Shown here one piece after another: positions 11,647 through 24,051 of a stretch of DNA of 64,000 nucleotides. The position numbers and the translations under genes were made by a program. Within the stretch, counting starts at the first letter, position 1. Each line of letters opens with the position of its first letter. The notes beneath the pieces are model-generated. The model was given only the letters and a program-made list of their open reading frames with translations, was not told the DNA's origin and made no database searches. The DNA comes from Pholiota molesta (taxonomy: Eukaryota > Basidiomycota > Agaricomycetes > Agaricales > Strophariaceae), in NCBI GenBank assembly GCA_014925825.1, contig JACGCK010000014.1, positions 372,001 through 436,000 of the forward strand, given 5' to 3'.

Positions 11647-14600
11647 ATGGCTTCTTCTCTCTATAACAAAAAGACTCTCCTGAACGCTTTCGTAAGCATT
11701 GCGCACTCTGTTGACGTCGAACGCGTTGCTGTCGAATGCGGTCAGGCTCAGTGGACTTATGGCGAACTCGACGTCGTGTCAAGCGGTCTGGCGCGCGACA
11801 TGTACAAGGCGTATGGCGCCAAGCCCACCGTCGCCATTGTCTGCGAGAACCACCCCTATACGTTGGCGATGTTGTTTGCCATCTGGAAGCTTGGCGGCAT
11901 AGTCGCGCCCCTAGATCATAACGTTCCCAAGGACATCATGGAACGCATGTTGACCAACATTGGCCCCACCTGTGTTTTGGTTCCTTCGACGGAACGAGTT
12001 ACTCAGAGCATCATTGAGGGTATGTCTTCGCAAGAACATATCTCATCCTTCGTCTACGGTACTTATGCGCTTAGGTATCTCCTTGAAATGCCATACCTTC
12101 GACTCCGAGGCAACTACCATCACCGCTCTCATACAGAAATACCTCGATCAGTCTCCCGAACTTCCTGGTCACCAATTCCCTCCTCCCTCGCCAGAAGACA
12201 TCGCGTTATATTTACATACGTCTCGGCTTCTTCTGTTGCCAATGTCAAATGCGTCCCGCTCAGCCACGAGAGCATCTTAGGCAGTGCCAAGTCCCGCCTT
12301 GCTGGTGGAAACGCACTTGGCCCAAGCAAGAATTCGTCAACTTGCGCGTCCTTGGATGGTCTCCTTGGTCGCACGTCATCGGCTTGACTAGCGATCTCGG
12401 CGCGGCTATGCTCCTGACCGCAGGCTGCTACGTCTTCGCGATGATCCCTTCCGCGTACGGCGCTGCAGCGGCAAGTCCGACAACGCGGCCCGCTACCTGG
12501 ATGTATGTGGCCAGCTCCTAGAGACCGCTATTGCGAAGAAACCGACTTTCTTCGCCGGTGTGCCGTGGGTCCTCGAGGGTTTCATGAGGACCTATAAGCA
12601 GGAGACGGACGCGGCTCGCAAGCAGCAGATCTGGAGGCCATTCAGAGGTTCAAGGCTTTCGGATCAGGGGTGCAGCAACGAATGCGGAGTGCCTCGAGTG
12701 GGCCTCTCAGATCAAGCTTCCTCTCGTCATCGATATTGGCATGACGGAGATCGGCGGTAAGTTTGATGGTTTGAGTTTGTGTCGTGGCAACGCTGACCTT
12801 CGCTTTAGGAGCGTTGTTCCATTCGACTATCAACGGTGCTGAAGGCTGGGACAAGGACGATTGCCTACTCTCGGATGCCCGCTTGCGACTCGTCGATGAA
12901 TCCGGAGCAGAAACAACTTCGGTAGGTTTAGCATTTATAATAACCCAAGTCGTATATGTTGACTAATATTCATATTGCAGAAGGAGAGCTCATCATTAGA
13001 AGTCGCTTTGTGACCAAGGGATATCGCCAATACGATAATTCGCCGTTTACTCACGAGGACGATGGAACTGTCTCTTTCCGTACTGGAGACATCTACGGTC
13101 ATGTTGCGGATCAACGCCTGGTTTGGAGGGGACGCAAGGAAGATTATATTCAGGCTCGTCATTTCTATTTCATTTCTATTTTTCTGTTCTTATATCTACC
13201 ATCCCTTTTAGATGAGCTCAGGAGAGTCGCTCGATCCTCGTGTCGTTGAGGCCATTCTCGACAATGCCCCGTTGTCGTTCGCAGCTGCGTTGTCGGAAAA
13301 TTCCTCAAAGCACCGTCGCAACTTGTCTGCGCTATCATTCAGCCAGTCAAGAATGCATCGACTCTCGAGATCACGCGAGCATCTCCGTCGCCAATCGTGG
13401 GCTTGCTCCCCCCTTGCGTATCTCCTGGTCCCGTGTTTGGTTTGAAGGAAGATCAAGAGATTCCCATCACCAAAAAGGCGCTATTTTCCGCAAAAAGCTA
13501 GAGCAGCTTTTCGGCGAGCAAATCACTTCCTTGCTTAGCTCCGATGTCGCTTCTCAGAGCGAGAACAAGGCCAGTGCTACCACCAACCGCGCGCAAGGCA
13601 GGACAGGGATCAAATCGCCGCCATCGTGGCGAATATCGTCCTTCAGACGCTGAGAATCTCAGAAGAAACCATGGACGACAACTCGCAAGCCACTTTCGCC
13701 GAGGTCAGCTGTCTATTACTCTTTTAGTCACTCTTCTATTATCTAAACCCTTCTATTAGCTTGGAATGGACTCGCCATGTCGACTATGATTGTCAACAAG
13801 CTCAATCGTCAGCTAGATATGGCGCTCCCTCTAAACACCTGCCACACTTATATCGACTTGGTGTCCTTGACCAATGCCATCCTGTCTGACCTTGGTATGG
13901 ACGCGGCTTCGCCCAAAGTTCCTTCCTCCCCTCGAGTGCAGCGTCAAGTCCGCGAAAAGGAGGAAATTGTCATCGTTGGCCAAGCTGTTCGCCTCCCTGG
14001 TGACATTGACACCCCGGAAAGCTTCTGGAAGGCCCTTATCGATAAACGTGAAGACATTATCACCGCCGTCCCTGCCTCTCGCTGGGACCACGCAAGTTTC
14101 TACAGGGCGCCGGACTCGACAGAGCCTCCTGCCCCGTGTGACATCACTTTGGAAAAGGCGGGATTCGTGGACAGTTATAGCTTCGATCATACGTTCTTCG
14201 GTATCTCGTCAGCGGAGGCGTTCCATGTTTCTCCCAACATTCGACTTTCAATGGAGATTGCTTTCGAGGCGCTGGAGAACGCCAACATTCCGCCTTCTAA
14301 AGTAAAGGGATCCAATATGGCTGTTTCGTCGCCGCTTCCATGGACGAAGGTTATCTCAAGCTTTTGTTTGCCGACAAGGGCTGGGGAGGTAAGGCGTTCG
14401 TTTTCATTGCTGTGCGAAGCTGTCGCTTACGTTCATCGCATAGCGTACACTCGTTTCTACGGCACTGGAGTTGCCACTAGCACTGCTTGTGGTCGTCTAA
14501 GCTAGTGAGTATTTTTATGACGCATGTCTTATATAGCTCCTCATCCAAATTTCGTTAGCTTGCTCGATATACATGGTCCCTCTTTGACCATTGACACTGC

Positions 14601-17600
14601 CTGTAGCTCGGGATTGATCGCATTCGATCAAGGTAAGCAGTATCCGAAATAGTCTTCCATTCGTATAAACTTATTTTCTGTAGCCGTTCAATTCTTGCAG
14701 TCGGGTGAAGGAGAGTCAGCCATCGTCTGCGGAGCTAATACCCATGCATGGTATGTTTTTCCGACAGTTGTTGCCATATGCGGTTCCTCATCATCGACAC
14801 TAGGCCTGGCACCCTTGGCTTCCTGTCTGCCCAGAAGATGACGTCGAGTAACTCGCGCTGTGCGACCTTCACCAACATGGCTGATGGGTACGATCGGTTT
14901 ACTGCCTATCGTCGACCTTCTGACCTGTTTCATTTAGATATGTCCCATCTGAAGCGGCTGCTGGTTTGATTATGAAAACTAAAAGCGCCGCTTTGAGAGA
15001 CGGCGATAGGATCATTGGCGTCGTCAGATCCACGGACGTCAAGCATGACGGCAGATCCCAAGGCTTGGTCGCCCCCAACGTGAAAGCCCAGATTGCTATG
15101 CAAATTGCCCTGCTTGAGAAGGCCGCGCTCTCGCCTTCTGAGATTGAGTATGTTTCTCCTGTTTGTTGGCTTTCAATTTTCTGATCTCCTCCATTAGTTT
15201 CATTGAAGCTCACGGAACTGGTATATTATATTTTTTTTGGCACACAATTTTCCGATGCTAATCCTTGTCGATAGGTACCTCTCTGGGTGATCTCATTGAG
15301 ATTCAAGGAATCAACGAGGTCTTCGAGTCTTCACATGGCCCTGAAAAGCCTCTCGTCGTCGGCGCTGCTAAATCTTGCGTGGGCCACGCCGAACTGGTCG
15401 CCGGACTAATCGGCGTCGTGAAAACTCTTTGCTCATTCTCAGAAGGCTCTGTTCCCGGTCTCGTTCAATTGACTGCGGACAACATGAACCCCAACATCGA
15501 CTGCAGTGTCGTCCCATTGCATATTCCCATCGAGCCAGCTGTGTTGAAGACCGAGAACTCCCTTCCTCTTCGCGCATTGATTCTGTACGATCTATCATTC
15601 TCTTTCTATCTTCATTGCACTCATTTCGCATAGGTCGAACGGTTTCGCAGGTTCCATCGCTGGAACGATCCTCGAGGCCCCCACAGAGGACATGAAACCC
15701 AAATCCTCTGCACACATCCCAGAGACCACGCCTATGCTATTCGTCGTCAGTGGAAAGAGTCAAGATGCCCTCACGGAATACCTACAGAAATACCTAGATT
15801 TCTGTCTCGATGCATCTCCATCGCTCTTCCACGCCATTTGTTACACAACCTGCACTGGTCGCGAGCACTATCGCTACAGATTCGCTTGCGTGGTCAACAA
15901 CATGCAGGACCTGATTGCGCGTATCGAGGATCGTCTCCAAAACAGCTCGACAGGGGCTGGAGGAAATGCGCGCCGTATTCTTCTGGATTCCCTGGCCAGG
16001 GCTCTCAATACCAGGGTATGGGTCGTTATCTTGCCAACCAGTATTCGGGCTTCCGATCCATCATCGTTGAAGCTGCCAACAAGGCCGCCGCCCTAACTGG
16101 ATACCCATCCTCCCTTTCCTCATCGAGGAATCGGCACCAGGAAAGCTCACCATTGATCATAGCGAAGTCGCCCCTGTCTGTATCTTCATATTCCAGTATT
16201 CTGTCGCTACTTGGTTGGAAAGCCTCGGAATCCAGGCTCATGCCGTTATGGGACACAGTTTGGGAGAGATTGCCGCCGCAGGTTAGTGTCTGACCTTTCC
16301 ATCGTTGAAGAAAGCTCATCCGATTTTTTCCAGTCATTGCTCGCGCGTTCTCGTTTGATATCGGTCTCCAATTTGCCGTTCAGAGGGCCAAGCTACTTCG
16401 CGCCGATCCAAAGCGTCCAGCCGGCATGGCTGCCATTCAAGCCACAGAAGACCGTATCGCCCAATACATCCAAAGTTGGGTCTCAATGACCGCGTGGCGA
16501 TAGCCGTCTACAATGGATCCGACGCGCATGTAGTTTCCGGAGAGTTGAAGGCCGTGGAGGCCTCATGATGCGGCCAACGGGATGGCTTGAGGTGCACCAA
16601 ACTGAACGTTGATCAAGGTATGACAATCAAATCATATTCTAACGACTTCGCTTATTCCTCTCTAGGCTTCCATAGTCCAGCGATCACGCCTGCGCTTCCT
16701 GCTCTCAAAGCTTGGCTGGACGAACACCAGGACGAGATCAACGGGCTCGAAAAGCCTTTCTTCTCCACCTTGCGGGGTGCAGAGATTCCCAAGCACGAGC
16801 GTTAGACGCTCAATACTGGGTAATACTGATATCTTTATATCTATTGAACGTCGATCTGATATTTTGGCTAGGTTGACCATGCCAAAGCGCCGTCAGATTT
16901 GTCCAAACTGCTAGGGCGGCGACCAAGGCGTCTACGATTGACGTCATTGTGGATGTTGGTCCACAACCCACCATCTGGTCGAACATGCAAACCCCTGAAT
17001 TCTCCAAAAAATCTCGATTGGCTTTTACAGGGAAACGCGGAAAAGATCAAATCGTCGCGATGCTGGCGGCACTCTCGTCTCTCTTCGAGAAAGGTTCACT
17101 ATCGATTTCGATGCTCTCTTCGCCCAAATGCCCTACAAATTCGCAATGACCGATGTTCCTACGTATCCCTTCCAACGCCTTTACAACTACCCATCGTACA
17201 TTTGCAGTCGTGCGTCACTGTTGCTTCCATACTCAATCAAGTGGAAGCCACCCAGCAAAAAGCGCCCACTCCTCGATTCGTCGTCGATCAGCCTCTCTGC
17301 GATTTCCTCGACCTTCACCGAATCGAGGGTCGTCGCGTTCTTCCGGCGCTGCAATGGTCGATTTCTTCGCCCGTGCAGCGGGGTCCAAGTCTGTGAAGAA
17401 TATCAAATTCCACACACCGTTGTTTTGGAGACACCAGAACTCAAGTCCGCGCCGAAATCGACGATCAAGGCGCCTATAAACTGGTTCAGGAAGATGGTGC
17501 GACACGTATATCTGCTCGGAACCATTGCCGACAAACCTGGATCGTCTCTCGGCCGAAAAGTTGTCAAGGAACCTGAGATGGTTCCTTTGCAGATGATGTC

Positions 17601-19998
17601 GAAGGCACAGATCTACGAGTGCTTCAAGAATGTTCAATTCGGAGAGCCTTTCCGCACTGTCCAGGAGGTTAGAATCTGGGCAGACCACGCCGACGCCGAT
17701 ATCAAACTCCAAGCCACGGAGAATCCTGCTCATGATCGCATTCGCAAATTGGACGCCTGCCTGCATATGTTCGGTGCTATTTCGTCGAGGATGGCGCCAC
17801 CAGTCGACGATAGCGCCGGAGCTTACCTCCCTGCTTCGTTGGAGGACTTCACGCTTCACACGGATGATATGCCTTACAATTTCACCTGTCGCTACTATCT
17901 ACCCCTCGACATCGGCCGTAACGCTCGTGTTCTCAGCTCTTGCTTCGAAGTCTTTTCCGACGCTGGAGATCTTCTTGTATCTTGCAAGAAATACTCTGTG
18001 GCTTGGGTTCCTCGAGGTGTAGTTCACAAGGAACAGAAACCGGCGGAAACGAATGCCAATACCTGGCTTCGGAACGGCTGGACTCCGCAACCTTTGCCTG
18101 CGCCTCAGACCACATCCGTCCATAGATTCGACGAGCTACTCTACCTCGGAAATGGACAATCGTCGAGGGTTTTGCACGCTCTCTCGCCTTCAGCCAAAGA
18201 TTGCATTTCAGTCGAAATCCCCCACTTATCTCACGATAAACCGACAAACAGCGTGGCGAAGAATGTCAAGACGTTTGCTTGCGAAGAGTTGAACAAACTC
18301 CCTTCGCTCGTGCGGGGTCAAGATATGCTCGTCGTCTTGGATTTATCGAAAGCCAACAGCTCCCCAGGCTCCAAAGAATTCACTTCGCTTTATCTACAAA
18401 TCTTGATGTTCATGAAGCTGGTCATGGCCCACAAGCTCCATATTCGCAGTTTCTTGGCTCTGACTTCGTGGTCAGCACCAGTGGATCTCTATAAGGAAGG
18501 CCTCGATCTCTTCTCCGACTCTAATGTGGCGTCAAGTTCTCTTGTTGGGGCGATCATGCAGGGTATGATTCGAGTCTTCCGTCGCGAAACCGGCCTCGAC
18601 TTTGCGGCGTGGTGTTTGGATCTCGCGAATGTCGACAACCTCACCGACTCAACTCTTCGCCACATTCTTACCAACGAAGTCCAAGCACGACACCAATCCA
18701 CCTTCTCGGACACCTTCGTTAGCTATCGTGAAGATGCGGCCAAGAAATCGCTCTCTCGCCTTGTGCCTGCTCTCGAATCCCTCGAGCAAGTTCCCGCTAG
18801 GTCGCCCTCAGGAACAACAGTTATTGTGGGCATGGGAAGCATCGGTTCCGCACTCGCTATCTCTCTCATCGAGGCTGGTTGTGATTCCGTCATCTTCTTA
18901 GGACGCAGGCCCGATTCTCAGGACAAAGTAAGCAGCGTCTTCCATCCCTTCTAGAGGCTATTTTTGATCAAACTGTTTGCCAGGTCATCAAGGAGCTATC
19001 GGCCCTGCCTGAAAAAGTCAAAACTCGCTGCCAGTACCGTCAAGTAGATGTTTGCGATAGGGAAGCGCTCAAGAACGCCTTGGCCGATATCAATCGCATC
19101 CAAGGTCGCATCAACAACATCATCCACACCGCCGCGGTTGTCACCGATTCCACTATCGCCGCCACTAAGCCGACTGATTTCGAAGCTGTCCTTCGACCCA
19201 AGGTTGTCGGGTCTTGGAATCTCCACGTTGTCAGCCAAGAGTTGAACCTCAACCTCGAATCATTCGTTCTTTGTAGCAGCACTAAGTGAGCCAACACTCT
19301 TGTCCTCTTTTTCGTCTCCTCATATATTTTTTCCAGTGTCATTGTCGGAAACCCAGGGCAGGTTGCATACGTCGCCGCGAACTCGTTCATGGACTCCCTC
19401 GCTACCTTCCGTCATAATTCCGGCATGCCCGGAACATCGCTACAGCTGGGTGCTTGGGAATCCAAATTGATTGGCGAGATCGACATGAAAGGCAGCTTCG
19501 CTCTGCTTATGAAGAACGAAGAAGGCCTGCCTCTCATTCTGAAGGCTATGATGGCGCCCATCCCGCTGCAGATCATTGCTCGTATGGATGCCACCAAGCT
19601 CGCTGCCACGCCCGCATATGCCAAGGACCCCTTCTTTGCGCCTCTCTTGGCGTCGCCCAATAGCGCTGACACAACGCCGTCCAAGGCGAAGCTCTCGGCG
19701 GAACAAGCCAACAAGATCCTCATTGATATTCTTCGAGTCGCTCTTGAGCTCCAACCCAGCGAGAAGCTTGGTATGTTTATCTGACCCTTTTATCCTAAGA
19801 AATAGTACTGACGACGGCCTGCTATAGATACCGCTGAGGAGCTTACCTCCTTAGGCGCAGATTCGATAACGTTTGCCCAGTTCAAGGGCCAGGTGCTCAA
19901 GGAATTCCAGGTCGATGTCCCGATGATCTACCTCTCTGATGGCTACACCATCAGCGACATGATCAACAACGTCCTTGAGTCGTATGGCGCAGCTTGAT
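11647..19998 (+). pseudogene. hispS: Hispidin-synthase-like hybrid polyketide synthase (A-ACP-KS-AT-DH-KR-ACP), many frame breaks
   Basis: ATG at 11647, stop at 19996-19998. Domains in order: acyl-adenylate ligase (11647 to about 13500; WKLGG, GWSPWSHV and, in another frame, GMTEIGG); ACP (about 13620-13900, GMDS); ketosynthase (13950-15700; active site DTACSSG, then EAHGTGT and a GHAE motif); acyltransferase (15980-17160; FPGQGSQ and GHSLGE); dehydratase hot-dog with HRIEGRRVLP, i.e. HxxxGxxxxP (about 17300); ketoreductase (18800-19500; GMGSIG...); terminal ACP (19700-19990; GADS). From memory of the family, the ligase and KS resemble fungal hispidin (styrylpyrone) synthase, which extends caffeic acid with two malonyl units. 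The reading frame changes at 15 or more places between about 12210 and 17560 through one-base indels, several at homopolymers. Bases 17560-19998 and 14400-15900 are clean. The changes may be true decay or consensus error. The intron at 13154-13211 appears to be GC-AG. Confidence 0.8.
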
Positions 19999-20463
19999 TC
20001 GTAGTGGTATACTCCCGTATTTTCTTTATTTTTCACGTAGACCGTATACATTATTCCTATAGACTTGCCCGATCTATACCCACTTTGACTTGACTGCATA
20101 TTCGTTGCTCCTCTTAAGTGTTTTCGCAATTCTCGAGAAGGTTTGGTGCGCAAAAAAGCGCATGGCCAAAAATAAATCTCGGGCTCGGCCTTCGGTGATC
20201 TTTTTCTCAAGCCAGGCCGCCGGCTTTGGTCTACAACTTCCCTGTCTGTCACCACGACTGCTTGTTCATCGATTGTTCGTTAGTCAATCCCCGAGCTCGT
20301 TCACTCATCCAACAATTACGCACTCATCTTCGTCCTTCTATCCTGTTCTGTGGTTTGCGTATAAAAACAGGGATTCCGTTCGAGATGTATCATCAACCAG
20401 CTCTTCAGCTTTCGCATCTGCCTCACATTCAACTTCATTCCAAACCATTCGAACCAAGACAAC
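19999..20463. other. PKS/SDR1 intergenic region with duplicated promoter
   Basis: The 3' flank of the PKS gene comes first. From about 20140 the sequence is the promoter segment repeated upstream of the second SDR gene at about 22880-23199. It shares agtcaatccccgagctcgtt and the TATA box region. Confidence 0.7.
20357..20366 (+). promoter_or_regulatory. TATA box of SDR1
   Basis: gtataaaaac lies about 105 bases before the ATG at 20464. The same gtataaaa element precedes the paralogue at about 23096, at a nearly identical spacing. Confidence 0.55.
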
Positions 20464-21320
20464 ATGCCTTCCTGGTTGATTACTGGCGCCAACAGAGGCA
20501 TCGGCTACAGCACTGTTGAGAACTTGGTGAGTTCCTCTTAGGCGCCAACGTAGAGATGTTGTTAATGTCGGTTATTCAGCTCAAAGACGACGCAAACTTC
20601 GTCGTTGCGACAGCACGCAGCGTCAACGTCCCCGAGCTGCAATCTCTGGCAGAGAAGCATCCAAACAACCTCAAGCTGGTTGAACTCGATATCAGCAGCC
20701 AGGAGAGCGTTGACAGGGCTGTTGAGGCCGCGACGCCTCTGCTCCCCAATGGGCTCGATTACCTCGTGAACAACGCTGGCAAGAACCCACAGCCTACGAC
20801 GTCTTTCGAAGAACTGTAAGGATACCTCACTCATTCTTACTCTTCGTTCACTCATAAGGCTTTTTTTGCCATCAGGAACCTCGACGAGTTCGCGGACGAA
20901 ATGACATTCAGCACCGTCGCTCCCCTCCGCGTCTCCCGCGCCTTCCTCCCTCTCATCAAGAAATCCGAATTGAAGCGCATCATCTTCATCTCCTCCGTCC
21001 TCGCCTCCTCCCACATCACCTTCCTTATGGCGGGCCAGTTCAACGCCTACTCCGTCGCCAAAGCCGCATTGAACATGCTCGCGCACAAGTGGGCCGCGAC
21101 GCTCAAATACGACGGCGTCACCACTGCCGCGATTCACCCTGGTTGGTCGCAGACGTCCCTTGGCGAGGGAATTAATGATTGGATGGCCAAGTATGCTCCG
21201 CATGTGCCCCATTTCCCTCCGGAGGCGGCGGCGGACAATGTTATCAAGATATCGCAGGCCCTCACCCTGGAGAAGACGGGCGCATTTTGGCATTTCGATG
21301 GTACAAACTTGCCTTGGTAG
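20464..21320 (+). CDS. Short-chain dehydrogenase/reductase (SDR1)
   Basis: Three exons, 20464-20526, 20580-20815 and 20876-21320, with canonical GT-AG introns of 53 and 60 nt. The product is about 248 residues, normal for classical SDRs. It has the N-terminal cofactor motif TGANRGIG (TGxxxGxG, usually NADP(H)), the structural NNAG motif, a catalytic Ser in ISSV, and the YxxxK active site in AYSVAK. The family is of the fungal carbonyl-reductase / norsolorinic-acid-ketoreductase-like type. It is cytosolic, with no signal peptide. It sits immediately downstream of the PKS gene, so a tailoring ketoreduction is possible, but its substrate cannot be read from sequence. It has a tandem paralogue at 23200-24051. 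Confidence 0.92.
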
Positions 21321-23199
21321 AGAGGAGGGATCTGATGCATGACGAAGTAACATAAATTACCATTTTAATTGAACAATGTATTAGTAGCCATTTAAAGTAT
21401 CGCAGTTTACAATTTGACTCTTCTCTTCCTTAACTTCTGCTTTGCCACGACTAAGTATCTCGCTGCTGTTGTACATGTTCGAGTCTGTAAGAAAGAGCGA
21501 ACACACGTAAAACGACCTCATCGTTCGCTGCGCAAAGAGAGATGTCAAGACTGTAGCTCTCGTTCAGGGCATACGCACATGCAAATCTGTAGGACCAGCA
21601 ATGATCCACCGGCTTCCTGTGATGGGGAGTCTGACCGCGCCATATACCCGACGACGACCCCGTTCCACTGAATCGCGAGGCGGAGACAAGGTCAACCTTC
21701 CGCGAGCAATGATCTCCCATGCACGAGCTCATTAACTCCTATTGGTCAAATCGTACTTGCTAGACAGATCCATCGCTTTGCGATCTCGACAGACCACATC
21801 ATGAGTTCCGCAGAAGAGTGGTGAATACAAGCTATTTTTCGAGAAAATCTGAGCTCGTCGGCAGCGTTGGCCAGATAGGCGCCCGTTGCCGGCAGTGCTG
21901 GGTCCTCGTCGAACCTAGCACATCCCGCTCTGATGTATATTGCTCAAATTCCACTCTTGAGCTTGCAAATGACGATAGCCTCCAACGAAGAGAGAGGCAG
22001 CCGCGCCAGAGATAGGCGCTGATGCTCTGGCGTCCATGTCGCCAATACGGAATCTCGGAGCAAGCATCAACTGCGCCCTTCTGGCACTATATCCAAGAAA
22101 CACCGCCTTCATCCACGGGAAGCTGCAATGGGACCTGCCCGGAAAATCCATCATAGATGTTTATCATCGACATCTCTCATCGACGCGAACGGCCGAGATC
22201 TAACGACGATGATCCAGGACTTCGATGAGATCCCGGGCAGTCTGCAGCTGCTGTTGATGGTAGGTGGGATGCACTTCTACGACGAGCGGCGGAAGCAGGT
22301 GGGGATTAGATGGAAGGTACTCATCGTCGCGATCGATAACGCGCTCCAGCTCTTCATCTGCGACGAACTTTCGAAGCAGCTGGAGACGGCGATTGAGGCC
22401 TTGAGGAGGATTTCGATTTCTTTGCGTAAGTACCCATTTACAGCTATCAGAAAGTATACTCACAGTTCGCTCCAGCGAATTGCTGACATGAATAATCTGG
22501 ACAAGCGCAATGTGCGATCGATGGCGAAGATTACGGTAAACGGGCCGGGCCTCGATATGTAAGAACCCGTCGCAAGTCCGTCGTTCGCAAGTTGTTCGAT
22601 GCTTTTCTTTCTATGTTCCTAATTTCAAAATACCTTCTTTCACATCGCAAACTTCATACATAGAATACCTGCAAAATAAGGAGTTTCGAAAGACGTACTA
22701 TTGCTGATAGAGATGCATTGAATTATTCCAAAATTCATGTGCTTGTTATGCGCCAAAGCAGCTGCCAGGTAAGGCTTACAGAAGATGTCAGCTGCCCTAT
22801 GTCGTATTCAAATCAAGAAATGTAAACGGACGCGAACCGTTCTCGCTTAAGCGCCCACGGCCACCTAGGCGCCCAACGTGCATTGACATGCGGCCAAAAA
22901 TAAGCATCGGGCTCGGGCTTCGGGCTTCGGCTTCGGCGATCTTATTCAAGCCCAGACCGCTAACCACATCTCCACGACTGCTGGTTCTTGGCTTGTTCAT
23001 CGATTGTTTGTTAGTCAATCCCCGAGCTCGTTCACTCATCCACATCCAACAATGACCCGACTGCTCCTCGTCATTCTATCCTGTTCCATCGTTCACGTAT
23101 AAAACCAGGGAGTGTGTCGGAAATGGATCATCAGCAACCGTTTCAGCTTCCACATTCATCTCACTCTCAACTACTCAAACCCACCCAGCTCAAGACAAC
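21321..23199. other. Region between the two SDR copies
   Basis: No confident gene apart from the weak candidate at 22128-22562. From about 22880 to 23199 it is the duplicated promoter of SDR2, with a TATA box near 23096. The rest shows nothing recognisable. Confidence 0.6.
22128..22562 (+). CDS. Hypothetical small protein, weak
   Basis: An ATG at 22128 opens 144 codons to a stop at 22560-22562. The middle, around LLLMVGGMHFYDERRKQVG and ALQLFICDELSKQLETAIEAL, looks like a plausible amphipathic fold. A probable intron (donor gtaagtacc near 22424, acceptor near 22466) could change the C-terminus. I recognise no family. It may be a fragment left by the duplication that separated the SDR genes. 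Confidence 0.25.
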   Translation: MGPARKIHHRCLSSTSLIDANGRDLTTMIQDFDEIPGSLQLLLMVGGMHFYDERRKQVGIRWKVLIVAIDNALQLFICDELSKQLETAIEALRRISISLRKYPFTAIRKYTHSSLQRIADMNNLDKRNVRSMAKITVNGPGLDM

Positions 23200-24051
23200 A
23201 TGCCTTCCTGGTTGATCACTGGCGCCAACAGAGGCATCGGCTACAGCACCGTCGAGAACTTGGTGAGTTCCTGTTAGCGCTCGGTGCAGAATTGTTATTA
23301 ATAGCATCATAGCTCAAAGACGAGGGAAACTTCGTCATTGCGACAGCGCGTAGTGTGAACGTCCCCGAGCTGCAGTCTCTTGCAGAGAAGCACCCGAACA
23401 ACCTCAAGTTGCTTGAACTTGATATCAGCAGCCAAGAGAGCGTTGACAGGGCTGTTGAGGCCGCGACGCCTCTACTCCCCAATGGGCTCGATTACCTCGT
23501 GAACAACGCTGGCAAGAACCCACAACCTACGACGTCTTTCGAAGAACTGTAAGGATACCTCCCTCGTTTTATTCTCCATCCACTCATAAGCTTTTCTCGC
23601 CTCCAGGAACCTCGACGAGTTCGCGGATGAAATGAGATTCAGCACCGTCGCTCCCCTCCGCGTCTCCCGCGCCTTCCTCCCTCTCATCAAAAAATCCGAA
23701 TTGAAGCGCATCGTCTTCATCTCCTCCGTCCTCGCCTCCTCCCACATCACCTTCCTCATGGCGGGCCAGTTCAACGCCTACTCCGTCGCCAAAGCCGCGC
23801 TGAACATGCTCGCGCACAAGTGGGCCGCGACGCTCAAATACGACGGCGTCACCACTGCCGCCATCCACCCCGGGTGGTCGCAGACGTCCCTTGGAGAGGG
23901 AATTAATGAGTGGATGGCCAAGTATGCGCCGCAGGTGCCCCATTTCCCTCCGGAGGCGGCGGCGGACAATGTCATTAAGATCTCGCAGGCTCTCACTCTG
24001 GAGAAGACGGGCGCCTTTTGGCACTTTGATGGCACTAATTTGCCTTGGTAG
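23200..24051 (+). CDS. Short-chain dehydrogenase/reductase (SDR2), paralogue of SDR1
   Basis: Three exons, 23200-23262, 23313-23548 and 23607-24051, in the same phases as SDR1. The protein is almost the same: TGANRGIG cofactor motif, NNAG, ISSV serine and YxxxK (AYSVAK). Differences are conservative (for example lysine-leucine-leucine versus lysine-leucine-valine early on, and an Asn-to-Glu type change before WMAKYAP). Both copies are intact, so either the duplication is recent or both are under selection. A tailoring role beside the PKS is inferred from position only. Confidence 0.92.

Larger units (their letters stand above)
20140..21360 (+). repeat. Tandem gene duplication unit, copy 1 (promoter plus SDR1)
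   Basis: It matches about 22880-24095 in the same orientation, offset 2,736 bp at the ATG. Similarity covers promoter, exons and part of the introns, and is highest in exon 3. The stretch between the copies is unrelated. Confidence 0.85.

Noticed and set aside
11647..24051. Complete fungal bioluminescence cluster
   Set aside because: Only a hispidin-synthase-like gene is present. No luciferase, hispidin 3-hydroxylase, P450 or caffeylpyruvate hydrolase is found in the window.
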